A stretch of 64,000 nt of DNA from Cherax quadricarinatus. Taxonomy: Eukaryota; Arthropoda; Malacostraca; Decapoda; Parastacidae. Of this stretch, positions 1-9,934 are shown piece after piece. Numbering within the stretch: the first letter of the stretch is position 1; each line of letters starts with the position of its first letter. The stretch is from contig NC_091293.1 in NCBI RefSeq assembly GCF_038502225.1, positions 9,508,138-9,572,137 of the forward strand. Reading direction: 5' to 3'. A model generated the notes under the pieces. It was not told the origin of the DNA. It did no database searches and was given only the letters and a program-made list of their open reading frames with translations. The translations under genes and the position numbers were made by a program.

Positions 1-86
1 GATGACGCACTGACTTTCTTGGGTTATCCTGGATGGCTAACCCTCCGGGGTTAAAAATCCGAACGAAATCTTATCTTATCTTATCA
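1..86 (+). repeat. tRNA-derived SINE, 3' part only
   Basis: The first bases match the last third of the SINE copies at 39343-39637 and 49720-50019, ending in the same CTTAT repeat tail. The tRNA-like head lies outside the window or is missing. It is noncoding and was presumably mobilised by a LINE. Confidence 0.85.
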
Positions 87-297
87 CATCCCCCCCTAGG
101 CACTGTATAATCCTCCGGGTTTAGCGCTTCCCCCTTGATTATAATAATAATAATAATAATAATAATAATGTGTAGTAATTACAGTTACTGTTTGATTCAT
201 TTAAGTCATTAGATAAGAGGTTGGTATCAGGATCAATGCTAGTTATCATAAGATTTATAGTGAATCTATAGTTAGAATTAAGTATAAGACAAAGTAA
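87..297. repeat. Short repeat fragment, AAT microsatellite and unassigned AT-rich DNA
   Basis: A C-rich stretch runs into a pure AAT trinucleotide array at about 139-169. This looks like the 3' tail of a short interspersed element. From 170 to about 297 the DNA is AT-rich with no reading frame I can assign. Confidence 0.5.
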
Positions 298-1862
298 ATA
301 TTCTAAAGCTATAAAAGTATGTGAGGAGCTCAACAAGAAATTTAAGGAAGTATTTACAGTGGAGACAGAAGGGACACTGGGAAGACAAAACAGAGGGGTA
401 CACCAACAAGGGATATACTAACAAGTGTTGGATGAAATACACACAACCGAGGAGGAGGTGAGGAAGCTGCTGAGTGACCTTGATACTTCAAAGGTGGTGG
501 GACTGGACATCTCTCCATGTGTCCTTAGAGAGGGAGCAGAGATACTGTGTGTTCCACTAGCCACAATTTTCAACGCATCCCTTGAAACTGGGCAATGACC
601 TGAGGTTTGGAAGACGGCAAATATAGTTCCCATCTTCAAGAGAGAAGAGAGAAACGAGGCACTAAATTGTAGACCAGTGTCGCTGACATGTATAGTATGC
701 AAAGTCATGGAGAAGATTATCAGAAGGAGAGTGGTGGAGCACCTGGAACAGGACAAGATTATAAACAACAGCCAGCACAAATTCATGGAAGGCAAATCCT
801 GTGTCGCAAACCTACTGGAGTTTCATGACAAGGTAACAGAAGTAAGACATGAGAGAGAAGGGTGGGTTGATTGCATTTCCTTGGACTGCAAGAAGGCCTT
901 CGACACAGTTCCTCACAAGAGATTAGTGCAGAAGCTAGAGGATCAGACACATATAACAGGAAGGGCACTGCAATGGATCAGAGAATACCTGACAGGGAGG
1001 CAACAGTGAGTCATGGTATGGGATGAGGTACCACAGTGGGTGCCTGTGACGAGTGGGGTCCCACAGGGGTCAGTCCTGGGACCAGTGCTATTTTTGGTAT
1101 ATGTGAATGACATGATGGAAGAGAGAGACTCAGAAGTGTTCCTGTTTGCAGATGATGTGAAGTTAATGAGGAGAATTAAATCAGATGCGGATAAAGTCGG
1201 ACTACAAAGAGACCTGGACAGGCTTGATGCATGGTCCAGCAAATGGCTTCTAGAATTTAACCCCACCAAATGCAAAGTCATGAAGATCGGGGAAGAGCAA
1301 AGAAGACTGCAGACAGAGTATAGACTAGGTGGCCAAAGACTGCAAACCTCATTAAAGGAGAAAGATCTAGGGGTGAGTATAATACCGAGCACATCTCTGG
1401 AAGCACAGATTAACCAAATAACTGCTGCAGCATATGGGCGCTTGGCAAACCTGAGAATATCATTCTGATACCTTAGTAAAGAATCGTTCAAGACTCTGTA
1501 CACCGTATATATCAAGCCCATACTGGAGTACACAGCACCAGTATGGAACCCACACCTGGTCAAGCACGTTAAGAAATTAGAAAAAGTGCAAAAATTTGCA
1601 ACAAGGCTAAGAAAAATGTCCTATGAAGAAAGGTTAAGGGAAATCTGCCTGACGACACTGGAGGACAGGAGACATGATAACGACATATAAAATACTGTGT
1701 GGGATAGATAAAGTGGACAGAGGCAAGATGTTCCAGAGATGGAACACAGAAACAAGGGGTCGCAATTGGAAGTTGAAGACTCAGATAAGTCAAAGGGATG
1801 TAAGGATGTATTTCTTCAGCCATAGAGTTGGAGTGGAGGCAGGAACCATACATAGTTTTAAG
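298..1862 (+). mobile_element. CR1-type LINE, family A, copy 1 (5'-truncated, interrupted)
   Basis: A 5'-truncated non-LTR retrotransposon. Translation in pieces gives the RT fingers and palm, then the C-terminal region with the PILEYTAPVWNPH and RRH segments typical of CR1 elements. The body stops at TAGTTTTAAG (1853-1862). The same 10 bp recur at 9661-9670, where the CR1-A 3' end continues to about 9714. The interval 1863-9660 is therefore a later insertion. A second copy of this family lies at 54333-62233. Confidence 0.8.
420..1690 (+). pseudogene. CR1-A reverse transcriptase, degenerate
   Basis: RNA-directed DNA polymerase of a CR1-like LINE. Visible RT motifs: the DTSKVVGLD entry segment near 490, a palm segment KKAFDTVPHKRL near 890, GVPQGSVLGPVLF near 1050 and the catalytic FADD near 1147. 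The frame is broken by a stop near 594 (GQ*PEVW), a stop at 1007-1009 (CAG to TGA region), a stop near 1467 and a frameshift near 1675. The endonuclease domain is absent through 5' truncation. Not functional as it stands. Confidence 0.85.
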
Positions 1863-2151
1863 TTTTTTATTATTATTATCACACTGACCGATTCCCACCA
1901 AGGCAGGGTGGCCCGAAAAAGAAAAACTTTCACCATCATTCACTCCATCACTGTCTTGCCAGAAGGGTGCTTTACACTACAGTTTTTAAACTGCAACATT
2001 AACACCCCTCCTTCAGAGTGCAGGCACTGTACTTCCCATCTCCAGGACTCAAGTCCGGCCTGCCGGTTTCCCTGAACCCCTTCATAAATGTTACTTTGCT
2101 CATACTCCAACATCACGTCAAGTATTAAAAACCATTTGTCTCCATTCACTC

Positions 2152-2845
2152 CTAATCAAACACGCTCATGCATGCCCACTGGAAGTCCAAGCCCCTCGCA
2201 CACAAAACCTCCTTTACCCCCTCCCTCCAACCTTTCCTAGGCCGACCCCTACCCCGCCTTCCTTCCACTACAGACTGATACACTCTTGAAGTCACTCTGT
2301 TTCGCTCCATTCTCTCTACATGTCCGAACCACCTCAACAACCCTTCCTCAGCCCTCTGGACAACAGTTTTGGTAATCCTGCACCTCCTCCTAACTTCCAA
2401 ACTACGAATTCTCTGCATTATATTCACACCACACATTGCCCTCAGACATGACATCTCCACTGCCTCCAGCCTTCTCCTCGCTGCAACATTCATCACCCAT
2501 GCTTCACACCCATATAAGAGCGTTGGTAAAACTATACTATACATTCCCCTCTTTGCCTCCAAGGACAAAGTTCTTTGTCTCCACAGACTCCTAAGTGCAC
2601 CACTCACCCTTTTCCCCTCATCAATTCTATGATTCATCTCATCTTTCATAGACCCATCCGCTGACACATCCACTCCCAAATATCTGAATACATTCACCTC
2701 CTCCATACTCTCTCCCTCCAATCTGATATCCAATCTTTCATCACCTAATCTTTTTGTTATCCTCATAACCTTACTCTTTCCTGTATTCACTTTTAATTTT
2801 CTTCTCTTGCACACCCTACCAAATTCATCCACCAATCTCTGCAAC
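2152..2845 (-). pseudogene. RTE LINE: end of RT and C-terminal domain
   Basis: Continuation of the RTE polyprotein after the hAT insertion. It begins with the region following the RT active site (RLVDEFGRVCKRRKLKVN), then the thumb (FRYLGVDVSADGS), LLYGCEAW and the basic C-terminal segment GHVERMERNRV with GRRGRGRPRKGW. The terminal segment ends at 2152. The frame itself is clean; it is separated from its upstream half only by the 729-bp insertion plus one 8-bp duplication. Confidence 0.85.
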
Positions 2846-3574
2846 CAGGGCCGGATTACTGCATAGGCAAACTAGGCATTTGCCTAGGGCCCCACGGTCC
2901 AAGAGGTTCAAGGGCTCATCCAAGACTGCGCACATGGTGCAAGTGCAAAGGGGTCCTTACCTAAAAAGTTCAAGTGTTTGGAGAGTAAAATTAATTTTTT
3001 GAATTAATCAAAACAAAAATAAATAATGAAATAAAATAAAATAAAAATAAATAAACCTAACCATATATGGCAACACTCGACATGCCTTTGTTTACATCAG
3101 AACAGCTGTGTTTTCCCGCTAATGGGTGAGTACGGGAGATTCCTCTCCAATTTTCTGTAGTTTATATGATTTGATAGACTTATGCATGATGCAATGATAA
3201 CAATAATGGTCAGTGATTTATAAAGGGAATAATAGTGCTGTAGTGGTTATGCTGAATATAATAGGTACAAGATGTCACTACTTTAATACCCTAATCTAGT
3301 AATACTATGCTGTCTTGAGTTTATTCTCTTTAAAATGCATGATTTAACAAGATAGTTATAATGGCTGTTGGTAAATGGTTTTGGTTGTCTTGATGTACTT
3401 TCCCTATTAAATTTAATCTAAATAGCCAGAATGTATTTAATTAGACCTTAAACAGGCTCACACCGACCCCCCCCCACCCCCAAGCTGGAAGGGGTTGCTT
3501 TGCTTACCCGTAACTCAAAGGGGTCTTGCCGATCTGAATAGCCTAGGGCCCGGAGAGTTCTTAATCCGGCCCTG
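2846..3574. mobile_element. Non-autonomous hAT-like DNA transposon
   Basis: The ends are inverted repeats: CAGGGCCGGATTA at 2846 and TAATCCGGCCCTG ending at 3574, with further pairing of CTAGGGCCC sequences inside. The element is flanked by a perfect 8-bp direct repeat TCTGCAAC (2838-2845 and 3575-3582). Eight-bp duplications and CAGGG-type ends are hallmarks of the hAT superfamily. At 729 bp with no transposase frame it must rely on a transposase in trans. It interrupts the RTE reading frame exactly once. Confidence 0.9.
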
Positions 3575-4608
3575 TCTGCAACTTCTCCTCAGAATCTCCC
3601 AAGAGCACAGTGTCATCAGCAAAGAGCAACTGTGACAACTCCCACTTTATGTGTGATTTTTTATCTTTTAACTCCACGCCTCTTGCCAAGACCTTCGCAT
3701 TTACTTCTCTTACAACCCCATCTATAAATATATTAAACAACCATGCTGACATCACACATCCTTGTCTAAGGCCTACTTTTACTGGGAAATAATTTCCCTC
3801 TTTCCTACATACTCTAACTTGAGCCTCACTATCCTCGTAAAAACTCTTCACTGCTTTCAGTAACCTACCTCCTACACCATACACCTGCAACATCTGCCAC
3901 ATAGCCCCCCTATCCACCCTGTCATACGCCTTTTCCAAATCCATGAATGCCACAAAGACCTCTTTAGCCTTATCTAAATACTGTTCACTTATATGTTTCA
4001 CTGTAAACACCTGGTCCACACACCCCCTACCTTTTCTAAAGCCTCCATGTTCATCTGCTATCCTATTTTCCGTCTTACTCTTAATTCTTTCAATAATAAC
4101 TCTACCATACACTTTACCAGGTATACTCAACAGACTTATCCCCCTATAATTTTTGCACTCTCTTTTGTCCCCTTTGCCTTTATACAAAGGAACTATGCAT
4201 GCTCTCTGCCAATCCATAGGTACCTTACCCTCTTCCATACATTTATTAAATAATTGCACCAACCACTCCAAAACTATATCCCCACCTGCTTTTAACATTT
4301 CTAACTTTATCCCATCAATCCCGGCTGCCTTACCCCCTTTCATTTTACCTACTGCCTCACGAACTTCCCCCACACTCACAACTGGCTCTTCCTCGCTCCT
4401 ACAAGATGTTATTCCTCCTTGCCCTATACACGAAATCACAGCTTCCCTATCTTCATCAACATTTAACAATTCCTCAAAATATTCCCTCCATCTTCCCAAT
4501 ACCTCTAACTCTCCATTTAATAACTCTCCTCTCCTATTTTTAACTGACAAATCCATTTGTTCTCTAGGCTTCCTTAACTTGTTAAATCTCACTCCAAAAC
4601 TTTTTTTT
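3575..4608 (-). pseudogene. RTE LINE: reverse transcriptase domain
   Basis: RT of the RTE element. Motifs in order: GKAAGIDGIKLEML, the DWQRACIVPLYKGKGDKRECKNYRGISLLS block, GFRKGRGCVDQVF, VAFMDLEKAYDRVDR (first catalytic Asp), GLRQGCVMSAWLFNIF and LLFADDTVLL (catalytic Asp pair) near 3620. The hAT insertion follows a few codons later. A frameshift separates it from the endonuclease half at the T8 tract 4601-4608, where both sides read the same KKFW/KSFG segment one base apart. Length and motifs match RTE elements. Confidence 0.87.
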
Positions 4609-5766
4609 ATTTTCAACAAAATTTGTTGATAACATCTCACCCACTCTCTCATTTGCTCTCTTTTTACATTGCTTCACCACTCTCTTAACCTCTCTCTTTT
4701 TCTCCATATACTCTTCCCTCCTTGCTTCACTTCTACTTTGTAAAAACTTCTCATATGCTAACTTTTTCTCCCTTACTACTCTCTTTACATCATCATTCCA
4801 CCAATCGCTCCTCTTCCCTCCTGCACCCACTTTCCTGTAACCACAAACTTCTGCTGAACACTCTAACACTACATTTTTAAACCTACTCCATACCTCTTCG
4901 ACCCCATTGCCTATGCTCTCATTAGCCCATCTATCCTCCAATAGCTGTTTATATCTTACCCTAACTGCCTCCTCTTTTAGTTTATAAACCTTCACCTCTC
5001 TCTTACCTGATGCTTCTATTCTCCTTGTATCCCATCTACCTTTTACTCTCAGTGTAGCTACAACTAGAAAGTGATCTGATATATCTGTGGCCCCTCTATA
5101 AACATGTACATCCTGAAGTCTACTCAACAGTCTTTTATCTACCAATACATAATCCAACAAACTATTGTCATTTCGCCCTACATCATATCTTGTATACTTA
5201 TTTATCCTCTTTTTCTTAAAATATGTATTACCTATAACTAAACCCCTTTCTATACAAAGTTCAATCAAAGGGCTCCCATTATCATTTGCACCTGGCACCC
5301 CAAACTTACCTACCACACCCTCTCTAAAAGTTTCTCCTACTTTAGCATTCAGATCCCCTACCACAATTATTCTCTCACTTGGTTCAAAGGCTCCTATACA
5401 TTCACTTAACATCTCCCAAAATCTCTCTCTCTCATCTACATTCCTCTCTTCTCCAGGTGCATACACGCTTATTATGACCCACTTTTCACATCCAACCTTT
5501 ACTTTAATCCACATAATTCTTGAATTTACACATTCATATTCTCTTTTCTCCTTCCATAACTGATCCTTCAACATTACTGCTACCCCTTCCTTTGCTCTAA
5601 CTCTCTCAGATACTCCAGATTTAATCCCATTTATTTCCCCCCACCGAAACTCCTCTACCCCCTTCATCTTTGTTTTGCTTAGGGCCAGGACATCCAACTT
5701 CTTTTCATTCATAACATCAGCAATCATCTGTTTCTTGTCATCCGCACTACATCCACGCACATTCAA
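4601..5766 (-). pseudogene. RTE LINE: AP-type endonuclease domain
   Basis: Target-nicking endonuclease that would prime reverse transcription. It starts at MNVRGCS, the usual N-terminal Asn region. GDLNAKVGE supplies the catalytic DxN, and TDISDHFLVV the SDH motif near residue 230. At residue 31 the sequence reads LSKTKMKG, whereas relatives I know have Glu in SETK; that Glu is a metal-binding residue, so this copy probably lacks nuclease activity. A linker rich in basic coiled segments follows, ending at the frameshift in the T8 tract. The upstream leader extends to about 6009. Confidence 0.85.
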
Positions 5767-6047
5767 CCATCCCAGTTTTATAAAGTTTTTCTTCTTCTCT
5801 TTTTTAGTAAATGTCTACAGGAGAAGGGGTTACTAGCCCATTGCTCCCGGCATTTTAGTCGCCTCATACGACACGCATGGCTTATGGAGGAAAGATTCTT
5901 TTCCACTTCCCTATGGACAATAGAAGAAATAAAGAAGAACAAGAACTATTTAGAAAAAGGAGAAAAACCTAGATGTATGTATATATATATGCATGTGCGT
6001 GTCTGTGAAGTGTTTACCTGGAGTTTACCTGGAGAGAGTTCCGGGGG

Positions 6048-6545
6048 TCAACGCCCCCGCGGCCCGGTCTGTGACCAGGCCTCCTGGTGGATCAGAGCCT
6101 GATCAACCAGGCTGTTACTGCTGACTGCACGCAAACCAACGTACGAGCCACAGCCCGGCTGGTCAGGAACCGACTTCAGGTGTTTGTCCAGTGCCAGCAT
6201 GAAGACTGCCATTGGTCTGTTGGTAATCCCCCTTATGTATGCTGGGAGGCAGTTGAACAGTCTCGGGCCCCTGACACTTATTGTATGGTCTCTTAACGTG
6301 CTAGTGACACCCCTGCTTTTCATTGGGGGGATGTTGCATCGTCTGCCAAGTCTTTTGCTTTCGTAGTGAGTGATTTTCGTGTGCAAGTTCGGTACTAGTC
6401 CCTCTAGGATTTTCCAGGTGTATATAATCATGTATCTCTCCCGCCTGCGTTCCAGGGGATACAGGTTCAGGAACCTTAAGCGCTCCCAGTAATTGAGGTA
6501 TTTTATCTCCGTTATGCACGCCGTGAAGGTTCTCTATACATTTTC
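6048..6545 (-). pseudogene. CCCH-LINE copy 1: ORF2 C-terminal domain
   Basis: C-terminal region of ORF2, readable as YWERLRFLNLYPLERRRERYMIIYTWKILEGL then HYESKRLGRRCNIPP and SVRGPRLFNCLPAYIRG, ending with QEAWSQTGPRGR and a stop near 6048. This ERRR...YMIIYTWKIL layout is the conserved C-terminal module of CR1/Jockey-type LINEs. Compared with the copy at 37682-39345, about 290 bp of coding sequence just upstream is deleted, so it is no longer joined in frame to the RT. Confidence 0.8.
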
Positions 6546-6549
6546 TATG

Positions 6550-7974
6550 TCAGTAATTTTCACCATATCTGAGTAATTGAAATTTCTCATCGTTGAACTT
6601 CATGTTGTTTTCTGCAGCCCACTGAAAGATTTGGTTGATGTCCGCCTGGAGCCTTGCAGTGTCTGCAATGGAAGACACTGTCATGCAGATTCGGGTGTCA
6701 TCTGCAAAGGAAGACACGGTGCTGTGGCTGACATCCTTGTCTATGTCGGATATGAGGATGAGGAACCAGATGGGAGTGAGTACTGTGCCTTGTGGAACAG
6801 AGCTTTTCACCGTAGCTGCCTGGGACTTTACTCTGTTGACGACTACTCTCTGTGTTCTGTTAGTGAGGAAATTATAGATCCATCGACCGACTTTTCCTGT
6901 AATTCCTTTAGCACGCATTTTGTGCGCTATTACGCCATGGTCACACTTGTCGAAGGCTTTTGCAAAGTCTGTATATATTACATCTGCATTCTTTTTGTCT
7001 TCTAGTGCATCTAGGACCTTGTCGTAGTGATCCAATAGTTGAGACAGACAGGAGCGACCTGTTCTAAACCCATGTTGCCCTGGGTTGTGTAACTGATGGG
7101 TTTCTAGATGGGTGGTGATCTTGCTTCTTAGGACCCTTTCAAAGATTTTTATGATATGGGATGTTAGTGCTATCGGTCTGTAGTTCTTTGTTATTGCTTT
7201 ACTGCCCCCTTTGTGGAGTGGGGCAATGTCTGTTGTTTTTAGTAACTGTGGGACGACCCCCGTGTCCATGCTCCCTCTCCATATGATGTTAGAAGCACAT
7301 GATAGGGGCTTCTTGCAGTTCTTGATGAACACGGAGTTCCATGAGTCTGGCCCTGGGGCAGAGTGCATGGGCATGTCATTTATCGCCTGTTCGAAGTCAT
7401 TTGGCGTCAGGATAACATCGGATAGGCTTGTGTTAATCAAATTCTGTGGCTCTCTCATAAAAAATTCATTTTGATCTTCGACTCTCAGTCTGGTTAGCGG
7501 CTTGCTAAAAACTGAGTCATATTGGGACTTGAGTAGCTCACTCATTTCCTTGCTGTCATCTGTGTAGGACCCATCTTGTTTAAGTAGGGGCCCAATACTG
7601 GACGTTGTTCTCGACTTTGATTTGGCATAGAAGAAATACTTTGGGTTTCTTTCGATTTCATTTATGGCTTTTAGTTCTTCCCGCGATTCCTGACTCCTAT
7701 AAGATTCCTTTAGCTTAAGTTCGATGCCTGCTATTTCTCTGACCTGTGTCTCCCTACGCATTTCAGATATATTGACCTCTTTTAGCCGCTCTGTTATTCT
7801 TTTCCGTCGCCTGTAAAGGGAGCGCCTGTCTTTTTCTATTTTACATCTACTCCTCCTTTTTCTTAGAGGAATAAGCCTTGTGCATACATCGAGTGCCACC
7901 AAGTTAATCTGTTCTAGGCATAAGTTGGGGTCTGTGTTGCTTAGTATATCTTCCCAGCTTATATCGGTTAGGAC
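6550..7974 (-). pseudogene. CCCH-LINE copy 1: reverse transcriptase
   Basis: RT domain with HSAPGPDSWNSVF, TTDIAPLHKGGSKAITKNYRPIALTS, HGFRTGRSCLSQLL, VIYTDFAKAFDKCDHG (catalytic Asp), SSVPQGTVLTPIWF and SSFADDTRI (catalytic Asp pair). It is preceded by a basic linker (RLIPLRKRRSRCK). One nonsense codon (CAA to TAA) at about 7975-7977 separates it from the endonuclease in the same frame. The frame ends at RYGENY where the deletion mentioned for the C-terminal part begins. Confidence 0.87.
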
Positions 7975-8777
7975 TTAGTTTACTTGGTCCCACTTTATGT
8001 TTTTGTTATTGAAGTTGAATTTGGTGAATGCTCCCTCGTGACTAATCTCATTATGTCGGTCTGGGGCTCCACGCATACATGTCTGAACCTCAATTATGTT
8101 GTGATCTGAGTATATTGTTTTTGATATGGTGACATTTCTTATCAGATCATCATTGTTAGTGAAGATGAGGTCTAGTGTATTCTCCAGTCTAGTAGGCTCT
8201 ATTATTTGCTGGTTTAAATTGAATTTTGTGCAGAGATTTAAAAGCTCGTGTGAGTGTGAGTTTTCATCAGAGCTGCCTCCTGGTGTTATTACTGCAACAG
8301 TATTATTTGCTATATTCCTCCATTTTAGGTGCCTTAAGTTGAAATCCCCCAGGAGCAAGATGTTGGGTGCAGGAGGTGGAAGATTTTCCAGACAGTGGTC
8401 AATTTTTAACAGCTGTTCCTGGAATTGCTGGGATGTTGCATCCGGAGGCTTGTAGACTACCACAATGACTAGGTTTTGGTTCTCGACCTTTACTGCTAAA
8501 ACTTCCACTACATCATTTGAGGCATTAAGCAGTTCTGTGCAAACAAGTGACTCTGCAATGTACAGGCCAACCCCCCCCCCTTTTGCCTGTTCACTCTGTC
8601 ACATCTGTATAGGTTGTAACCTGGGATCCATATTTCGTTGTCCAAGTGATCCTTTATGTGGGTCTCAGTGAAAGCCGCGAACATTGCCTTTGCCTCTGCA
8701 AGCAGTCCACGGATGAAAGGTATTTTGTTGTTTGTTGCTGGCTTTAGACCCTGTATATTTGCAAAGAAGAATGTCAT
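7975..8777 (-). pseudogene. CCCH-LINE copy 1: AP endonuclease
   Basis: Endonuclease in two frames: 8508-8777 (FFANIQGLKP, FTETHIK with catalytic Glu, WIPGYNLYRCDRVNRQKGGG) and 7975-8508 (VVVYKPPDATSQQF, LLLGDFNLRHLKW, SDHNIIEV). The break is at the C10 tract 8571-8580 on the + strand, coding for the Gly run. All catalytic motifs (ETH, GDFN, SDH) remain, so the only lesion here is the homopolymer indel. Confidence 0.85.
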
Positions 8778-8825
8778 CGGACTGGTGGTATTGTTGGTAC
8801 TGGGGGGGGGATTTTTTTTTCGGCA

Positions 8826-9548
8826 TTAGTATCTGTATCTGTTGGTTTGGAGTGGAGGCCATCGAGTGTGGTTCCACTCCAGGAATGACTGGATTTGGTG
8901 TACGATTTCTGCTATTTCCTGCCAGTTTTTTTTCCTTCCTGGCACTGAAAAACCTCTCCCTCTTGAGTGGCTGTGGCTACCCAGGTTTTCCCATGGCCTG
9001 GATGTTTTGTATCTTTTTGTCTCCTTTAGATGGTGTGCCTGGCAATTTAAGTTATAGCACAGTCTTTCCTGTACTGAAGAGGTACACATTTCAGGGTGAA
9101 AAAGCTTACAGGAAGGGAGTTTGCATTTTCCTGTTGTCATATGGGCACGGCATTTTCTAGGGTGGTCATAGTTGCACGTCCCGTCTGTTTTTCCAGATTT
9201 CCCATGTCTGCAGATACCAAGTGCATAGTATGTGCACAGGCTTGGTTTCCGTTTGCCTTGGGTTTCTGTGACTGTATTCCCTCTTGGTGCATGTTTACCT
9301 GTCTTATTCCTATCTTCCCTAGCACCAACAATGGAGCTCCCACCAGTTGTTTTTGGTAATATATCCTCACTATTGCTAGTGGAGTCCTCTTGTTTGCTAT
9401 TTCCTGTGGTATTTCTAGTTTGCAATATTGGTTTTATCTTATCTTTGACTACACTTGTTTCCCCACTATGGCTCCTGTCCCCTATGAGGTCATTTATATG
9501 TATTCCTTCTTGCGTATAATTCCTGACTACCTGGACAAAATCTCCAGC
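8826..9548 (-). CDS. CCCH-LINE copy 1: ORF1 with three CCCH zinc fingers
   Basis: RNA-binding ORF1-type protein. An N-terminal acidic/Ser-rich part is followed by three Cys3His fingers: C-x7-C-x11-C-x3-H (residues about 110-134), C-x8-C-x4-C-x3-H (about 138-156) and the same spacing (about 160-178). A basic Ser/His/Arg-rich tail follows. The open frame runs up to 9563, but its first codons lie in the flanking RTE leader. CCCH fingers usually bind single-stranded RNA, which fits an ORF1 ribonucleoprotein role (inference). A related, broken copy lies at 10214-10858. Confidence 0.75.
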   Translation of the reverse strand, partial: AGDFVQVVRNYTQEGIHINDLIGDRSHSGETSVVKDKIKPILQTRNTTGNSKQEDSTSNSEDILPKTTGGSSIVGAREDRNKTGKHAPRGNTVTETQGKRKPSLCTYYALGICRHGKSGKTDGTCNYDHPRKCRAHMTTGKCKLPSCKLFHPEMCTSSVQERLCYNLNCQAHHLKETKRYKTSRPWENLGSHSHSRGRGFSVPGRKKNWQEIAEIVHQIQSFLEWNHTRWPPLQTNRYRY

Positions 9549-9660
9549 TTCACCAGCATGCAAAACAGTTACACAGTTACAGGTTTCTGTTTCACAGTCA
9601 TCTGGCAGGACGGTAGTACTTCCCTGGGTGGTTGCTGTCTACCAGCCTACTACCTACTAC
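9549..9660 (-). mobile_element. RTE-type LINE, 5' end
   Basis: The extreme 5' leader of the RTE element whose body is 1863-6009. Immediately outside it is TAGTTTTAAG (9661-9670), matching 1853-1862. The sequence is noncoding. Its junction with the CCCH-LINE is approximate (9545-9560). Confidence 0.65.
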
Positions 9661-9934
9661 TAGTTTTAAGATGTGGTATGATAAAGCTCATGGAGCATGG
9701 AAGGAGAGGACCCAGATAACATCTCTCCATGGGTCCTGAGAGAGGGAGCAGAGGCGCTATGTGTACCACTAACAACTAACTTCAACACTAACTGGATTCG
9801 TCCGGATTCGCTGGATTCAGTGGATTCAAACGGTTTCGTAGGAAATAAAGCCAAATCGGAAGAACTGTTACAAAAAATCAAATACATCGAGGAATTATAG
9901 ACTAGCTAGCTAAGAGAGTTATCAAGTATTGTAA
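9661..9934 (+). repeat. CR1-A 3' end plus a second CR1-A fragment
   Basis: 9671 to about 9714 matches the 3' coding end of CR1-A (compare about 62155-62190) and completes copy 1. From about 9716 to 9800 the sequence instead matches the RT entry region of CR1-A (SPWVLREGAEALCVPL), so a second small fragment is abutted head to tail. From 9800 to 9934 I see a short open stretch (KAKSEELLQKIKYIEEL) that I do not recognise. Confidence 0.6.

Larger units (their letters stand above)
1863..6009 (-). mobile_element. RTE-type LINE, main body (3' to 5')
   Basis: RTE-clade non-LTR element on the minus strand, inserted into CR1-A. The 10-bp duplication TAGTTTTAAG flanks 1863-9660. The 3' terminus is the ATA-rich repeat at 1863-1878. 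Coding runs from about 5766 down to 2152, and 5' leader sequence continues to about 6009 and again at about 9549-9660. Two younger insertions split it: a hAT-like element at 2846-3574 and a CCCH-LINE at 6010-9548. The 3' leader 1863-2151 is noncoding. Confidence 0.85.
6010..9548 (-). mobile_element. CCCH-LINE copy 1 (CR1/Jockey-like), nearly full length
   Basis: Two-ORF LINE inserted in the RTE leader. ORF1 (8826-about 9548) has three CCCH zinc fingers; ORF2 has AP endonuclease and RT. The 3' end at about 6010 is GC-rich and shared by the copies ending near 40136, 54332 and 62234. ORF2 is broken by a C10 homopolymer, a nonsense codon and an internal deletion between RT and C-terminal domain. 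The clade is within the Jockey/CR1 group; I cannot place it more finely. Confidence 0.8.

Noticed and set aside
3610..5563. Plus-strand open frames opposite the RTE coding region
   Set aside because: They are Ser/Pro/Leu-rich antisense shadows of the RTE protein with no motif.
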